Positions 25,411-38,300 of a stretch of 64,000 nucleotides of DNA are shown in pieces. Under the pieces are notes generated by a model. The model saw only the letters and a list, made by a program, of their open reading frames with translations. It was not told the DNA's origin and made no database searches. Made by a program: the position numbers and the translations under genes. The first letter of the stretch is position 1; every line of letters starts with the position of its first letter. The DNA comes from Globodera rostochiensis (lineage: Eukaryota; Nematoda; Chromadorea; Rhabditida; Heteroderidae), in assembly GCA_018350325.1 (NCBI GenBank), contig JAEVLN010000006.1, positions 767,193-831,192 of the forward strand, in the 5' to 3' direction.

Positions 25411-25480
25411 AAGCAAATAAAAGCAAAGATTAATTCGAATTTATTGAGAAAATGCATATTCAGATTAAAATGGAATCGGC
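25411..25480. repeat. Inverted repeat arm, right
   Basis: Partner of 24431-24499 in opposite orientation. Together they bracket the truncated protease exons, spaced about 910 bp apart. Confidence 0.85.
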
Positions 25481-25841
25481 GTTAAAATTGTATTTATTTG
25501 GTGACTTATTAAATTAATTCATGTAAATACGGGATCAAACTTCAACTCAATCAAAGATACATGTTAACAAGAAAATCGTGATTTTTGTTAATTAACGATC
25601 AAATCGTTTGATTTTTTTTAATAAATAAAAATAAATTAAAGATCGTTTGAATTTCAGCAATTAACTTTATCCATAGATTTTTGGGATTTTTTCCATAAAT
25701 AATGTTATATTTTCTTTATTGTTTTACTTGATTTTGTTTTTTTGTTTATTAAAATAAAATGAAAAAAGCATTACTTGAAAAGTAATATTTTTTAAGTGAT
25801 TTAAATTGTTGTTATTAATAGGTTAGTCTCGTGATTTTGCT

Positions 25842-27291
25842 ATGTTTCAAATTATTTTCTTTATGTTAATGTTCCTATGCCTTCAAGATATGATCAATTT
25901 TAATTTGGGTAAATCCGATCACTCTTGAATATGAAGCAACCATTAAATGCTATAAAACATCGGAAGTCCGTCGCACTGGCGGTGGAATTTATTTAAACCG
26001 GAAGCTGGTAACGACTGGAAGTGCCGTAAAGAATGTTCGACGCAATGAGAATGCTGGTTCACTATGGACGGATATTAGGCCGGACTTGCTCAAATGTGAT
26101 CAGAATGACCCAAATGTGTTTATTCAAATAACGGAATCGATTTCAAGTGAAAAAGGTAGAACATCATATTCATTATATTAAAAAAAATTAATGTTAACAA
26201 ATTGAGTTAAAAAAAATTGTTGAAATATTGAAAATATATCCCTTTAGAAACAATTTCAAATGGAGAAATCCGAGATTTACGAGAGAATCACCGCATTTGT
26301 AATCGGATTCAATATCGAACCATCGGCTATCAAAATATTTCACGCCCTACCATTTTCAACAATTGCTAAAGAGATTGAGATTGGTTGCTTTAATTTTGCT
26401 GGAAGCAATCTGTTGGAGTTTTGTGATTTGGGACCTTTTAACGTTAATTTAAAGATATTGTTGGCGATTTGTTTTCCCGCCTCTGACCCATTCAAATATG
26501 TTCATTTTGTGTTGGTATTTTGTCCCCTACTTTTTGTTCTCATCACTTGTTTTGTCTTTTGGCTTTGGTTATCCTCGCCCCATTTTCTTAAAGTGAGTAA
26601 AATTGTGTTGAGAGCCGAACCCTTAAGCATTGATTGGTCTTCGCCGGTCCCATTGGCACAGCAAAAGATTAAATTAATCGAACTTTTGCATGTGGAAGTG
26701 CATATAACAAAATTTCCATCGCAGCATTTCGATTCCGATTTACGAGCCTGAATTACTTATAATTTCTGAGTACACGGATGGAAACATCTATATTAGATGT
26801 AGGCTCGGATCTTATTACATAAATATGGGAATCCCACAACATTTGTTTCTCCAATACAACGAGTTTAATTATGATATTCTCTCCCGAACTATTGAAGTCG
26901 GAGTAAATGCATAATTGGACAAAATGAAATCAGCAACTCTGAACCTGTTGAAGTCGGAGTAAATGCATCAACTGGACAAAATGAAATCAGCAACTCTGAA
27001 CCTGTTGAAGTCGGACTAAATGCATCAATTGGACAAAATGAAATCAGCAACTCTGAACCTGTTGAAGTCGGACTAAATGCATCAATTGGACAAAATGAAA
27101 TCAGCAACTCTGAACCTGCTGAAGTCGGACTAAATGCATCAATTGGACAAAACGAAGCCAGCACCTCAAGCGCTCAATCTGGAGATGTTCAAATAAAAGG
27201 GGAATTGGATGGGATAAGCCCAACTAACAATCATTTGCCATCTGCGGGAAAAGTCTATTTACCTCTTTGTAAACTTTTCGAGGATGTTCAG
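25842..27291 (+). CDS. Putative secreted protein with 19-residue tandem repeats
   Basis: The start exon 25842-25908 encodes MFQIIFFMLMFLCLQDMINF, a likely signal peptide. It joins in phase to 25937-26155 (IKCYKTSEVRRTGG onward). Exon structure over 26248-26725 is unclear: two frames are open and both have coding-like stretches, with a membrane-like segment near 26500-26580. A downstream frame (about 26725-27291) reads PIYEPELLIISEY and a Cys-containing stretch. It then enters tandem copies of EVGLNASIGQNEISNSEPV, each with an N-A-S glycosylation site. The first repeat lacks one base (GCATAATTGG against GCATCAATTGG in the others), shifting the frame at about 26912. I do not recognise the family. 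The gene may be damaged or its splicing misread. Confidence 0.45.
26894..27177 (+). repeat. 57-bp coding minisatellite, five units
   Basis: Units start at 26894, 26950, 27007, 27064 and 27121. Period is 57 bp except for the first unit, which has lost one base. Identity between the middle units is very high. The repeat encodes 19 residues per unit in frame with the downstream ORF that ends at the 27291 donor. Confidence 0.9.
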
Positions 27292-28342
27292 GTAAATTGG
27301 AATAATGTTTAATGGTTGGCAAGTTTTCAATTTAGCTCGAAATCGCCTTCATCCCTTGTGGCCATTCGATCAGTTGTCGTCAATGTGCTGACAAAACCAA
27401 AAATTATCCAAATGCCGACGAAAAAATTAGGAAAAAAAACTGCGAATTTTTTTTTAATTCAATGGAAGATTTATGAAGGGACGTTTTGTCTAAATGAATT
27501 TTTAAATTTGATATTTTATTTAAATTAGGGCTGCACAACAGGAAACATTCGGCACCGTTACCCGAACCCTTTCGGTCAAAATTTGCACAGCAACAAACAA
27601 AATTTATTTTTAATAAATCTCCAACAAATACTGATTTTTGAATATATATTATTGATAATATATTTACCGTTTTTGAACCTAAAACCGCAGCCAACAATAG
27701 TCCCATTTGTCGGTGCAAACTTTTAAAACATCTAATTTTTAATTCAAACAAAAAGTTTTCAAATATATTCAGATTTTAACAACGGACCCGAGAACCCATA
27801 TAGATTATTGACTGAAATCATCTTAATAATCGCAATAAATCTGTTCTGGCTCATCGATTTGTCCACAGCAACAAACAAAATTTACGTCAAAAACATCCAT
27901 TTTTTGTCATTTTTCGGTAAAACTCTCAGCTCATGGATTTTGTCTGAGCCCCAAAAAAATACCATTTGCACTTTTGTGACTTTTTGCCAGAAAAACGCAA
28001 TATTCACAGAACGAATTTATGAATAATTTATTCATCTTATAAGTTCGTTATTCATCAATTCTAAGAATTGTTTTCATCTGCTTATTAAACAGAAACATAA
28101 AAGACCACAAAATTGCTCGTTAATTAAAATTTTAATTCATCGGTTTAACCACCTGCTGAAATGCCAATCAAAAAGTTTATCTATCAAATATGTATAAAAA
28201 TGTTTCATATGTTTGAGCAAATTTATAGTATAAAGCAACTTGAATTTCTGAGCTAACAATTAAATTCTTTAATATTATAATTGTAGAGAAAATTCATGAA
28301 AATTGATTTCCAATTAATTATCTATCTGTGAATGCATTGAAA
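27292..28342. other. Intergenic
   Basis: AT-rich, with no recognised gene. A short ORF at 27808-28026 starts with a hydrophobic stretch but shows no domain and no supporting splice signals. The sequence from about 28150 to 28342 is presumably the 5' region of the GPCR. Confidence 0.4.
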
Positions 28343-29701
28343 ATGAATTATACAATGTCATCAAATTCAAAAATTAGTAAGGTCAGTTTATTTATATTTA
28401 AATCCTTTATTATAGATTCTTAGTTTATTTAAGGTCTATTTCGAATTAGCAAATGCTCGTCCCTGCTGGACTTTGATAATATTTGCTTCAATTTACACAA
28501 TTTTGGCGATTGTTGGCATTGTTTTTAATTCGTCAGTTGTTTACGTTACAATTCGGACAAAGTTTGCTTAGAATAAACAATTTTAAATTTATTTAAAATT
28601 ATTTATAATAATGTTTGACAATAAAAAAATATATTTTAAGTCAAATATTTTATTTATGAATGACCGTATTTTCAATTCAGGTCAATGAACAAATCCGCCA
28701 ACAAATTGTTGGCCATTTACTCGTTTTTTGAAATTGTCCACCAATCTGGCCATTTCTTATTCACATATTTAGTCATTTCTGGCCAATATTTAATGCCCTA
28801 CAAAACCGTCATTCGAATTCTTACGCCTTCAAATTTTGCAGTTTGTTGCACACTTTTTTTACTTTTTTTCACGAGCATTGACCGACTCATTTGTGTGATT
28901 TTTCCGTTTAGGTAAAATTAAAAATGTATGTAAATTTATATTTTATTTTATTTTTAGACAATCAGAAAATGTCTTTTTTTATGTTATCACATTACCTTTC
29001 ATTGGGTTATGCAATGTTTTATATGTTTCTTCTCAAAGTTGCGATTCAGCAGACAAAACACTCGTTACTGGCACAATGACTGACATTGGAATAACGACTT
29101 CTGTATTATTTACTATAACAATTGATTTCCTTTTAAAATTTAATATGCTTTTTGACTATTCTTCTTAACAAATTACATTAAGTATCAATGCGCCAATTCG
29201 CCGGATTTTATTTGGCCAACAATGATAGATTTAATGTTGCTGACAACAATTGTTCTTTATGTGGTCATTGCAATTATTATTTACTTCAAAAAATGTATTT
29301 TAAATTCAAAAAGAAATTTTAAATAATTTTTTTTCTATTTTAAAGCACCGCCCAACTCCAACTCACACCAATTCAACATTCGCATATTTCGCGCATTGTT
29401 CTGCATTGTTTCTGTGAATATTAGCGGATATTTTGTCATGTACATTAATGTTCTTATAATTTTCCCCGCATTTTATCAAAATTTAATGTTTTTATGGACG
29501 TTGGGAGAAATGATCGGCATTTTGTTGAACATCAGTGCCGCCTCCAATGCACCAATTCTTTATTTTACAAGGCAAAAATAAAAATGAAACCCCGAAATTT
29601 TAAATATATTCAATTTTAGCACAGAATATCGGAAGGCTTTTGACAAAGAATGGGAAACGATCATCAAATGGTTCAACAGAAATACCGTACAGCCCCATTG
29701 A
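28343..29701 (+). CDS. srsx-like seven-transmembrane chemoreceptor, copy 1
   Basis: Predicted nematode GPCR of the rhodopsin-like chemoreceptor group, acting in sensory-neuron membranes. Exons: 28343-28381, 28434-28561, 28681-28911, 28958-29102, 29183-29294, 29346-29571 and 29620-29701. TM1 is in FASIYTILAIVGIVF and TM2-3 in AIYSFFEIVHQSGHF onward. The DRY-like motif is SIDRLICVIFPF. Later TMs include MLLTTIVLYVVIAIIIYF and ISGYFVMYINVLIIF, and the last TM ends SNAPILYFTR before a short tail. All joins are in phase. The donor of exon 6 is AAG|GCAAAA, where copy 2 has AAG|GTAAAA. Assignment to srsx rather than a sister family is by general resemblance. Confidence 0.82.
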
Positions 29702-30235
29702 ACAATACTTATGGCTAGCCCGTAGAAGCCGCTAAATTTTTTTAAAATTTAATATTTTTAAAATTATAATATTTTAAATGTTTAGGTTACCTAAATGGTT
29801 TTCCCTTGATGAGAATTTTATGATTTGGATTGTCATGCCTTTAAGGCGGCAGAATATTTGCTTGAAGCAAATGCAATTATTAATTTACGAAAAGGCGAAA
29901 AGGAAGAGGGCAACCTTAACATGCCCCTCTTTCATAATATCATCCAATTGTTCAACAGAAATTCCGTACAGCCCCATTGAACAATACTTATGGAAGCACG
30001 TAGAAGCCGTTAAAAATTTTTTTAATTTAATATTTTTAAAATTATAATATTTAAAATGTTTAGGTTAAATGGTTTTCCTTTGATGAGAATCTTGTTTTAT
30101 GATTTGAAGATTGTCATGCCTTTAAGGCGGCAGAACACAACATTTATTTGCTCGAAGCAAATGCAATTATTAATTTACGAAAAGGCAAAAAGGAAGAGGG
30201 CAACCCTAACATGCCCCTCTTCAAATTTCAATGTT
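29678..30235 (+). repeat. Tandem duplication of about 278 bp at the GPCR 3' end
   Basis: The 3' end and downstream flank of GPCR copy 1 (from CAACAGAAATACCGTACAGC at 29678) repeat from 29956 (CAACAGAAATTCCGTACAGC). The second unit continues through ATGTTTAGGTTAAATGG to CATGCCCCTCTTCA at about 30225. Small indels separate the units. Short open frames in both units are not supported as genes. Confidence 0.8.
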
Positions 30236-31427
30236 GCCGAGAGCCGAGAACAGGCGGTCGCGCATGACATTCGGACGCTAGTTTGTTGAGCGGCTTGAAG
30301 TCGCGGAAAACTGTTGTGGGGGGGGGGCGTTCGGTCGCGGACTTGGGGCCGTTTTGTTGTAACATTTTGCGGCGATTTGGGCTGTTGGCCGTCTGGCCCG
30401 TCAACATTCGGTGCCATCCTTGCCTTACATGCCATGCGGACACTCAAATTCGTTTATTTTCTGACACTTTTCTTGACTAAAAAACATTTTTCACAAATTT
30501 TGACCAAAAGGGCCGACTTTGAGGGGCCATAACTTCTGGCTTCATAGTTGCTTACGTGCGTAAAGCTTAGAGAGGAGGGTATATGATTTGATAGGAAAAT
30601 CGGCTACGTCAGTATTTGACTTTTTACCTGCACGAATAGTTGGAAAGTCGCTATGAAGAAAGTTATGAGCCCTGGACTGAAGTGTCCCTTTCAATAAAGA
30701 CTCAAATGTCCTCGGGCGCGTTGTAGGACTGCTGGAGTTTTTACCAAAATGGCGCCAATTCTGAGACAGAGTTTGCTCTGCTGCTGTTCGTACAAAAGTG
30801 GTCACAAAATCAATCATAATATCATAATAGTTTTATTTACTCCTCCCTAAACACATTCGCCTTATCAACAACACGTTGCTGATGTGATAAACATGCATAA
30901 CACATATTTAGTGGACGAACTGAAGCCTTCATTTAATTGACATATTAACAATTTTTATAGGCGTTGACTTTCGCTTGTTTCATTAAATACGTGAGCTTGT
31001 CTTTAATAAATTGTTTGGTGAAATTCTTAACAGAAAAAGCATTTCGAAAATCAGGTGGCGCAGTTGCAACACTTAGCTTTTTTTTTAATATAGTAAATTG
31101 TTTTCATTTAAAATACATTAAATTTGATTGGTTAAAATTCAAATGTTAAAAAACATATAGACCAAAAAATGGACAAAACCCGAGCATTCACATAAATCAT
31201 GTCCAAGCGATCAAGAGTCCAAACTTTATTTGCCGGTACCATTATAATTAAGAAACATCGCCAAAATGTATCGTCATTAACACCATCATCCTAATTTATA
31301 TTCAATCAATTCAGCGAAAGGCGTCACGTTACACTTCTCTTTTGACAGTTTTTATTTCTTCTCTTTTTTGGTTTATATCTTAGCTTTTTGTATTTCTTGT
31401 TTTGATATGTATTATTTGATTTTAGAA
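29702..31427. other. Intergenic after the GPCR
   Basis: It holds the second unit of the tandem duplication, a GC-rich patch at 30230-30450, and a segment at 30540-30830 with open frames on the minus strand but no domain or splice logic. I see no supported gene. TTTTAG at about 31421-31426 precedes the GILT start and could be a spliced-leader acceptor. Confidence 0.45.
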
Positions 31428-32700
31428 ATGGTCATTTTTGTTACAAAATTGCTGCTTTGTTGCGCATTCATTTTGGCGCCGTTGGTGAGCACGTCACGTC
31501 ACCGTTATTCCTCTTCATCCGCCTCATCCCATCGTCGTAACCATCGGCTGCTGCTGTCAAGCGCCAGTGCTAATGCAATTGATCAGACGACGACTGATCA
31601 GTTGACTGATCAGTTTACTTGTGCCGTTGTGCCGCCTCCGCTTTGGTGCGGCTGTGACAAGTTGGAGGCACGTTGTGAGACTGGACAGTTGTGCAACAGA
31701 TATGCCGGTGCCATCCGAAATCAGCCACTTCACATCACTCTTCTTTACGAAAGTCTTTGTGAGTTCAAATGGCGAGTGATTAAAACGCTTTGGATTATTT
31801 TTAAAATATAGAAAAATTAATAAACTTTTTTAAAGGCCCTGACTGTCAAAATTTCATCACGAGCACATTGTTTGACGTCTATCAAAAGTTCAAAGCGCAC
31901 ATTCGAATTGAATTGATCCCCTTTGGCAATGCTCGAGTGATGGAAGTAAAATGATTAATTTTATGATTAAAAAAAACATTTTTTCAAAGAATGGCACAAT
32001 CAAGTGCCAACATGGCGAGGAAGAGTGCCGAATCAACAAATTTCATGTAGGTTTTATATTTCTTGCATGGATATCAATGAAATTTTTCTCAATGACTTAA
32101 ACGTGTGAAAATAATGTTTCCATGAGTGATTTGTTTTAAATAAAACTACAAATAATTATTAATAAATTTTTAAAAATCCCAAAAAGTCCTGCGCAATTCA
32201 TTTAATGCACGACCCACTACCATTCATTTACTGCTTGGAAACACTGATCAGTTCCGGCATTTCATTGGAAAAGGCGGCCAAAAAGTGTTATGCCAAATTG
32301 CATCCGCTCCCTCACATTTACGATCAGCTTATGTTTGTTGCTTTTTAAATGTTTAATAATAAAGTAATTGTTAATAAATTTAATAATTATTTTAATAAAA
32401 ATTCTTGACATTATGTTTTTGTTAGCCACTGTTTCAATGGAGCCACGGGTGATCGGCTTCAGAAGGAAGCCGGCCAGCGGACGGCTTCGATTTGGCCCGA
32501 TCAGGTAAAACAAAATATGTTTAAAATTAATTTATTTTTTTAAAATCCTGTTTTAGCATGAATATGTGCCGTGGATTTTGGTGAATAATGCGAGCCTACA
32601 ATCGACTCAGTTTTTGATGAACGGTTTGCCAACATTGATCTGTTTGTCGACAATTGGAACCGGCGAAACTGAAGTGATTCCTGGATGTGAACCATTCTGA
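31428..32700 (+). CDS. GILT-like lysosomal thiol reductase
   Basis: Gamma-interferon-inducible lysosomal thiol reductase family. These enzymes reduce protein disulfides in lysosomes or as secreted proteins. Six exons were read: 31428-31758, 31836-31945, 31990-32046, 32187-32332, 32426-32504 and 32557-32700. All are in phase with GT-AG borders and give 288 residues. The start gives the signal peptide MVIFVTKLLLCCAFILAP. A Ser/His/Arg-rich linker and a Cys-rich stretch follow, then the CPDC active site created across the first intron (LLYESL|CPDCQNF). The family signature CQHGEEECRINKFH, then SC, comes next. WILVNN and a C-terminal CEPF end the chain. Both active cysteines and the signature are intact. 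I chose this start because TTTTAG lies two bases upstream of the ATG. The two earlier in-frame starts would lengthen the N-terminus. Confidence 0.92.
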
Positions 32701-35367
32701 AAAATATTGAATGAAATTTATATTTATTTTTAGTTAAGTGAACATTTTAATAAACCTTACAATATTAGAAACTCACAATTGGTTTCTATCTTTATAAACT
32801 TTACTCAAAATATTTGATTCAAAAATTTTATTTTTTTACTAAAGAAAAAGAGATCCTTTTTTCTGTTTCTCTCCCTATTTATTTCCGATCTTTAGCACCT
32901 GACCGCATCCTTCCAAACCCCAAAGATTTTGTTCACCACCAAACACATTTTCTTTCTTTTTACGTATCATTTTCACTGTTTTCACGAGGTAAAAGGTAAG
33001 GCAAGCCCCCCCCCCCCCAGCTTTAACCCTTCTCGCCCATTGAATGAATGCCTTTCACCGTCACCGAAAGCAAAAGCAAGCATATTCATTCATTCATTCA
33101 TTCATTGATCGCGTCGTCGTCGTCGTCGTTCTTGTCCGTGTCGTCGTTTCCTTCGCCCTTTTGCATTCATTCCGTCACCCGGCCGCACTTCGAAAAGCTT
33201 TTGGCCAACGCCAACGACGGCGGGTGGGGTGGGGACGGGAAAGCACTTGGCCACAACTTGTGTGACTCCTTTGGTTGGCCAAGCAGCAATGTGCTTGATT
33301 GCTTGGCTTGCTTGCTCCTCAACAGCAGTCAGCCGATAGAGAAAAGATGTACGAGAGTTTAAATAATGATGGAGAATGGTGGTGATGGGACAACAAAAGT
33401 TTAATTTTGTTGGGAGAAGACGAGTCTTTCTCTCTCTTTAAATAGTTGTGAATGATGATCATGAGGGTGGTCAGAGCCAGCGCCATAAGTACGGATTGAT
33501 CGACGACAGTAATTATGGACCACAAGATTAGAGTGAGGACTCGATCGAGAATCTCGAAGATCTCAATAAAATTTTTATTCGAGATTTACCAAAATTGATC
33601 GAGAATTTCGATCGGTCCCTGCTCTACCGTTTTGTGCCTATTTCATGCCTATTTTAGAAAGCAATTTTTCTTGCCTAAAAATCAATCTTAGCCCTACCAA
33701 TGAGAAGGTGGTTTTAAACACGGCGGGACTCAGTTTTAAAAGACTTAAATGTCCATTCGCCGGAAGGCATTCCTTTCCGCAAGTGGGGCACTTCATTTGT
33801 TGTGGGGGGCTTTTGCACCGTTTCCCACCCACTCCGCACCGCTCGCCACGCCGAGGAAATTGCTCTCATTTCGCGATCCCCGGGAGCAGATGGCTTCATC
33901 AACGATCATTTCCCAAGCCCGTTCTCACTCACATCCAGCAAAATGATGAGAAACGAATGATCAAATCTATTTTATATGATCACACTTACATACCCTATCT
34001 ATACACACACATATACCTATGATGTTTTAATTTTGGCACTAATCTCCTGCACACAATTGGCAGTTGTCCCCGTCATTTTGGTCCCAATTCATTCATTGCC
34101 CAAGGCGATGTGCTGCTGGAGGGTAGGGGGGGGATGTTGCATAAAGGAATTTTTGGTGCCACCTGTGCTTATGTAAGAAGATGTATGTGTAATAAATGTA
34201 ATCCTAGCGATCATCATCAGGGTTTTCTTAATCCATTTTTTTGTGTTTGAAATGTCTGATTTCTAATCCTGAAAGGACCAATATTAATATGATGATTATC
34301 CTTACACAGTTATGAGATGGTGGGATCGGGTGGCGATTGATAATTTAATAATTTTTTTTTCACCGATCAGATATTTTTTACTCATTTTAGAGTTTATAAA
34401 TCTGAATTTCGAACCCAAACCCTTTTCCAACTATATAGTTGAATGGACCTTTTTTAGAACTTCGGCATTAAAAAGTGTCTGTGATTTTTTGGTTGCTGCT
34501 TCTTTCATCATAATCCCATATCGGTGCCAAACTGATCCCGACCGCATGCTCTCCCTTCTCGATCATTTGGCTCTCCACTTCGCCTCATTGTCGTCCTCAT
34601 CAAAGTTAGTAAAAAAAATCACGTGAAAAAGAAAACATTGTCCAAATTCTTCCTCTCGTGGGGCACCCAAAACATCTGTCTTCTTTCTTCTTCTTCTTCC
34701 TTCCTCCTCTTCTTCCTCCTTCTTCTTCTTCTTCCTTCCTCCTCTTCTTCTTCCTTCTTCTTCCTTCCTCCTCTTCTTCCTCCTTCTTCTCTATCTTTTC
34801 TTATTCTTCTTAAGTCGTCGTCTTCTGCTGCCACCACCTCAAAATCCGCCGTCCGTCCGCCCCACAAATTTTCGCTGTCCCTCATTAATCAAGCGAGGGT
34901 TTCGCCTCATCTCCTCCCTCCCCCCCCCCCTCTCTTTAACCATTCACTTTCACCCCCAAATCCCTCCGACCACATCCATTTTAAAATCCAATCTGCTGCT
35001 TCGTTGGATTAACTAACTTGGGAACAGGAAATGGCTGAGCCCGCTGAATGAAACGATAACTCGGCGATTTTTTGGCAAAAATTTCGCGCAGAGTATATTG
35101 AATTAGTGAACTTTTGATTATTCCTTAAAAGATTGCGCAATATTTCTTGCTAGAACCAAATTTTAAAATATGTTCAACCATTTTCCCCATTTAATTATAT
35201 CCCAAAAATTAGGGTTTTCCGCATGTCGTCAAACAATAAACAAATTCTAGAACTAATTTTAAAATTAGTTTAATTAAATCCCAAAAAAATTAAGTTTTTC
35301 TGCACGTCGTCAAACAATAAAAATAGTGCCAAATTCTGTAATTCGTCAAAAATAAGAAATTGCTCAA
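32701..35367. other. Intergenic with simple repeats
   Basis: No supported gene. It contains ATTC and CGT simple repeats (about 33084-33150), a TCGAGAATCTCG palindromic patch (33538-33615), and a long TTC/TCC tract (34676-34805). The segment at 34930-35000 is pyrimidine-rich. The last 150 bp should hold the 5' region of the PPP4R1-like gene. Confidence 0.5.
34676..34805 (+). repeat. TTC/TCC simple-sequence tract
   Basis: About 130 bp built almost wholly of TTC and TCC triplets. It produces long artificial open frames (Ser/Leu-rich on plus, Glu/Arg/Lys-rich on minus) that I do not accept as genes. Confidence 0.9.
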
Positions 35368-38300
35368 ATGAAAAAGGTGGACAACAGCAATGCCGTCGCC
35401 CCCGGGGATAGTGCTGAAGACGCCGCCGCTTCTGCTTCTGTTGAAATCACTGCCACCGAACTGCAGAAGGAGCAGCGCAAGTCGTTGGACGCCCTCTACG
35501 CGGCGGCACGCGAGGAGTTTGATCTGGACATGAGCCCGGTGGATAGCGCGCTGAAGACGCTGCGCGACGGGCGCGAGATTCAGAAACTGTCGGTGGTGCG
35601 CAACTTGGTGGAGCTGGTGGAGGGCGAGCCGGAAGATGCACTGCACCGGCTCTTACCCATGATACAGGTCCCCAAAATGATGAATCGGATAGAAAGCCCC
35701 AAAAAAACTGTCCCAATTTTGGGCAGACCCAAAAACTTTATAAAATAATCAAAAATCCATGAGGAAAAAAATAAAAATAAAGGAGCTTCTGTCAGTGGAG
35801 CCAAGCAACTTGGACATGCATTGTGAAGCGGCGGTTGCGTACAAAAACTGTATTAAGAAGAAGAAATTACAGCAAAAGTGCCCGTAAGTCTGGGAATAAT
35901 TTTTTTTTTATATTATATATTTTATTTAATTTTAATAATGTTTTTTTGCCATTATCAGAGAGCTTTCCGACCGATTTCTGGCTGCTATTCTCGACAACAT
36001 TGAGACACAAAAGGAAAATGGTGAGTTGGGGACAAAAATGATTTTTGCTTTAATTTCAAAAACTCAAAACATTGCCACCGAAACCACTAAAACGAGAGTA
36101 CTATATATTCTTCAATCATTTATCATAATCGAGTCCCGATTCCCAAAATCGAAACTCGAGAGCGGGGAGGGAATTAATCAGACCGAAGCACGAAAAAAAT
36201 TTTAAAATTTTTTCTATTTCTGGAAGAACATAAATCGAGCACGAGTTTCATTAATGCGATTTGTTGAAGTGAATCATCAATAATATCACATCTCTTCACG
36301 CATTTTTATTTCACCATAAATATGCAAAACGATTTGCATATTTTAACGACTGATCAAGCGTTTTTGGTTTTCCATCCCAAACTTTTTTTTAATTTTTTAC
36401 ATCCCATACGATAATTTGTTGTTTGTTTAGGGAGGCATTTCGATTTATTTTTATTTTCTGACGAAATAGGCACAAAAAAGTTCAAAAAAAGCATAAAACC
36501 TCCAAAACAGGCAAAAATAGGCATTATAAAGTTTGGAGCTCCAAATCTTTAGTACTTAGCACGAGCCAAGTTCGCAAAAAAATAAGCATTCTGCCTAAAA
36601 ATCCAAGCCCTACTCATCGGATATAAAACAGAAAATTTTTTTGGCATTCTGCTCAATTTTTTTAAGATTAAAACAAGTTATGATATCCGAGTTTTTAACT
36701 TTTCATTCAGTCTTTTAATCCTTTGAGACGTGAATTTAACCGAATCGAGTCGTGAAAAGCTCAATCTCGAACAGCCCTTTTATACAAAACTATTCACAAA
36801 TACAGTAGCCGCTACGGCCTGGCTCGAATCACTGGTGGACATTGCCGACTGTGTTTCCATGCAATCCGTCACAAATATGGTAATTAAAAAATAATAAATA
36901 ATATTTAAAAATTAAAATGTATGCGCAAAACAATAAAAATGGTGGAAAATAAGCAACCAGAGGAATCTAATGCTAAAAATGGCTAACATATCAAACCGAA
37001 ACATCAAAATATTTTAGAAAAAACAATCACAAAATATGCCACTTAAAACTAAAAATCAAAAGAAAACAGCTAAAAATGAAACTTATGTGCCCTATGGGAA
37101 TATTTGGGCACGGGTGTTTAAACGCCAATTTTTTGTGGTGTGTGGAGAGATAAAAAGGCGTGCCGACTCACTTTTTTGCGGGGCTTAATGCAAGGTTGGG
37201 AGTACCAATTGCCGGAGGGGAATACCCCACACAAAGTGGCCCCCAGGGGCTAATAATTGTCGACAAATCGACCGCGTGGCAAAGACGAACACAACAATGC
37301 TACCCGGAAGGGCACATATATAGATAGTATAAGCATAATGAGAGAGACTGATTTGTACCAGCTTTAACAACTACTCTTTTTAAACTGTTTTTTTTAAAAA
37401 TTATATGGATATTAAATTTTATTTGATTTTAGGTTGTCCCTTTAGCGGTTGGACAGGCCGATTCTGGAAAGCGCGTTCAGAGGCGTGTCATCTCAACCCG
37501 GCTAATTGAGAAACTTGCCGTGCTAGTGCCCAACGAAATGTATGTCGTAAAGTCTGAGCTGTATCTGGACCTTTGGTTGATACCATTTGACTTACAGTTA
37601 CGAAAAAATTAGTTGCTTAAAAGATAGAAAATTTGATAAAATTAGTGTTTAGAAGTGGTCGATTTTGGCTTGAAAAAATTTATGGAACGCGGATTCCACG
37701 CCTTCAATTTTGCCCGGTTGTTGTTAAATTTGCAACCAAAATTTATGGTTCGCTCACCGTTTTTAAATTATTTTAGGAGTGGGAAAGGCTATACCGGTGC
37801 AGATAGGCGACGCCAAAAAATTGTTTTTTTTTAAATTTTACCGACTTTTGTAAAGAAATAGGTCCGAGTGAAATTCCGCACCCAAAAACCCTTGGTCCTC
37901 TGATTTTTCCCTAGTTTTGATCTTTTCCCAGGCAACTCAGTCCGGAACTGTGCACTAAAATAGCTTTTAGAAATTAAAATTAATTGAATTTGAACATATA
38001 AAAATATGTTTTTTTTTTTAAATTAAAATGGGGAAAAAATTGCCAATTCAAATTTCAGTCTCCAGAGAGAGTTGTCGCCGTGTGCCCAAATGCTGTGCCA
38101 AGATTCCAGTGCTGTTGTGCGTACTTCAATTGCACAAAAACTCTATGTGTTGGCACAATCGTTAAAGTAAATATTTTTTTAAATTTTGGTATCGAAGTTA
38201 CAAGGCAAATTAAGTTGTAAAAAGTAGAAATTGGCGAAAATGAATATATATTTTTTCTGACTAAACGAAACGGAAAATTTTTTTTCCAAATTAACGAAAC

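Noticed and set aside
30542..30817. 91-codon minus-strand frame with coding-like composition
   Set aside because: No domain, no start context and no splice partners. The segment is not supported by any paralogue in the window.
33048..33362. Ser-rich frame after the ATTC repeat
   Set aside because: Composed of ATTC and CGT simple repeats; no domain or splice logic.
34619..35012. Long Ser/Leu-rich (plus) and Glu/Arg-rich (minus) frames
   Set aside because: Both are produced by the TTC/TCC simple repeat, which is open in several frames by composition.
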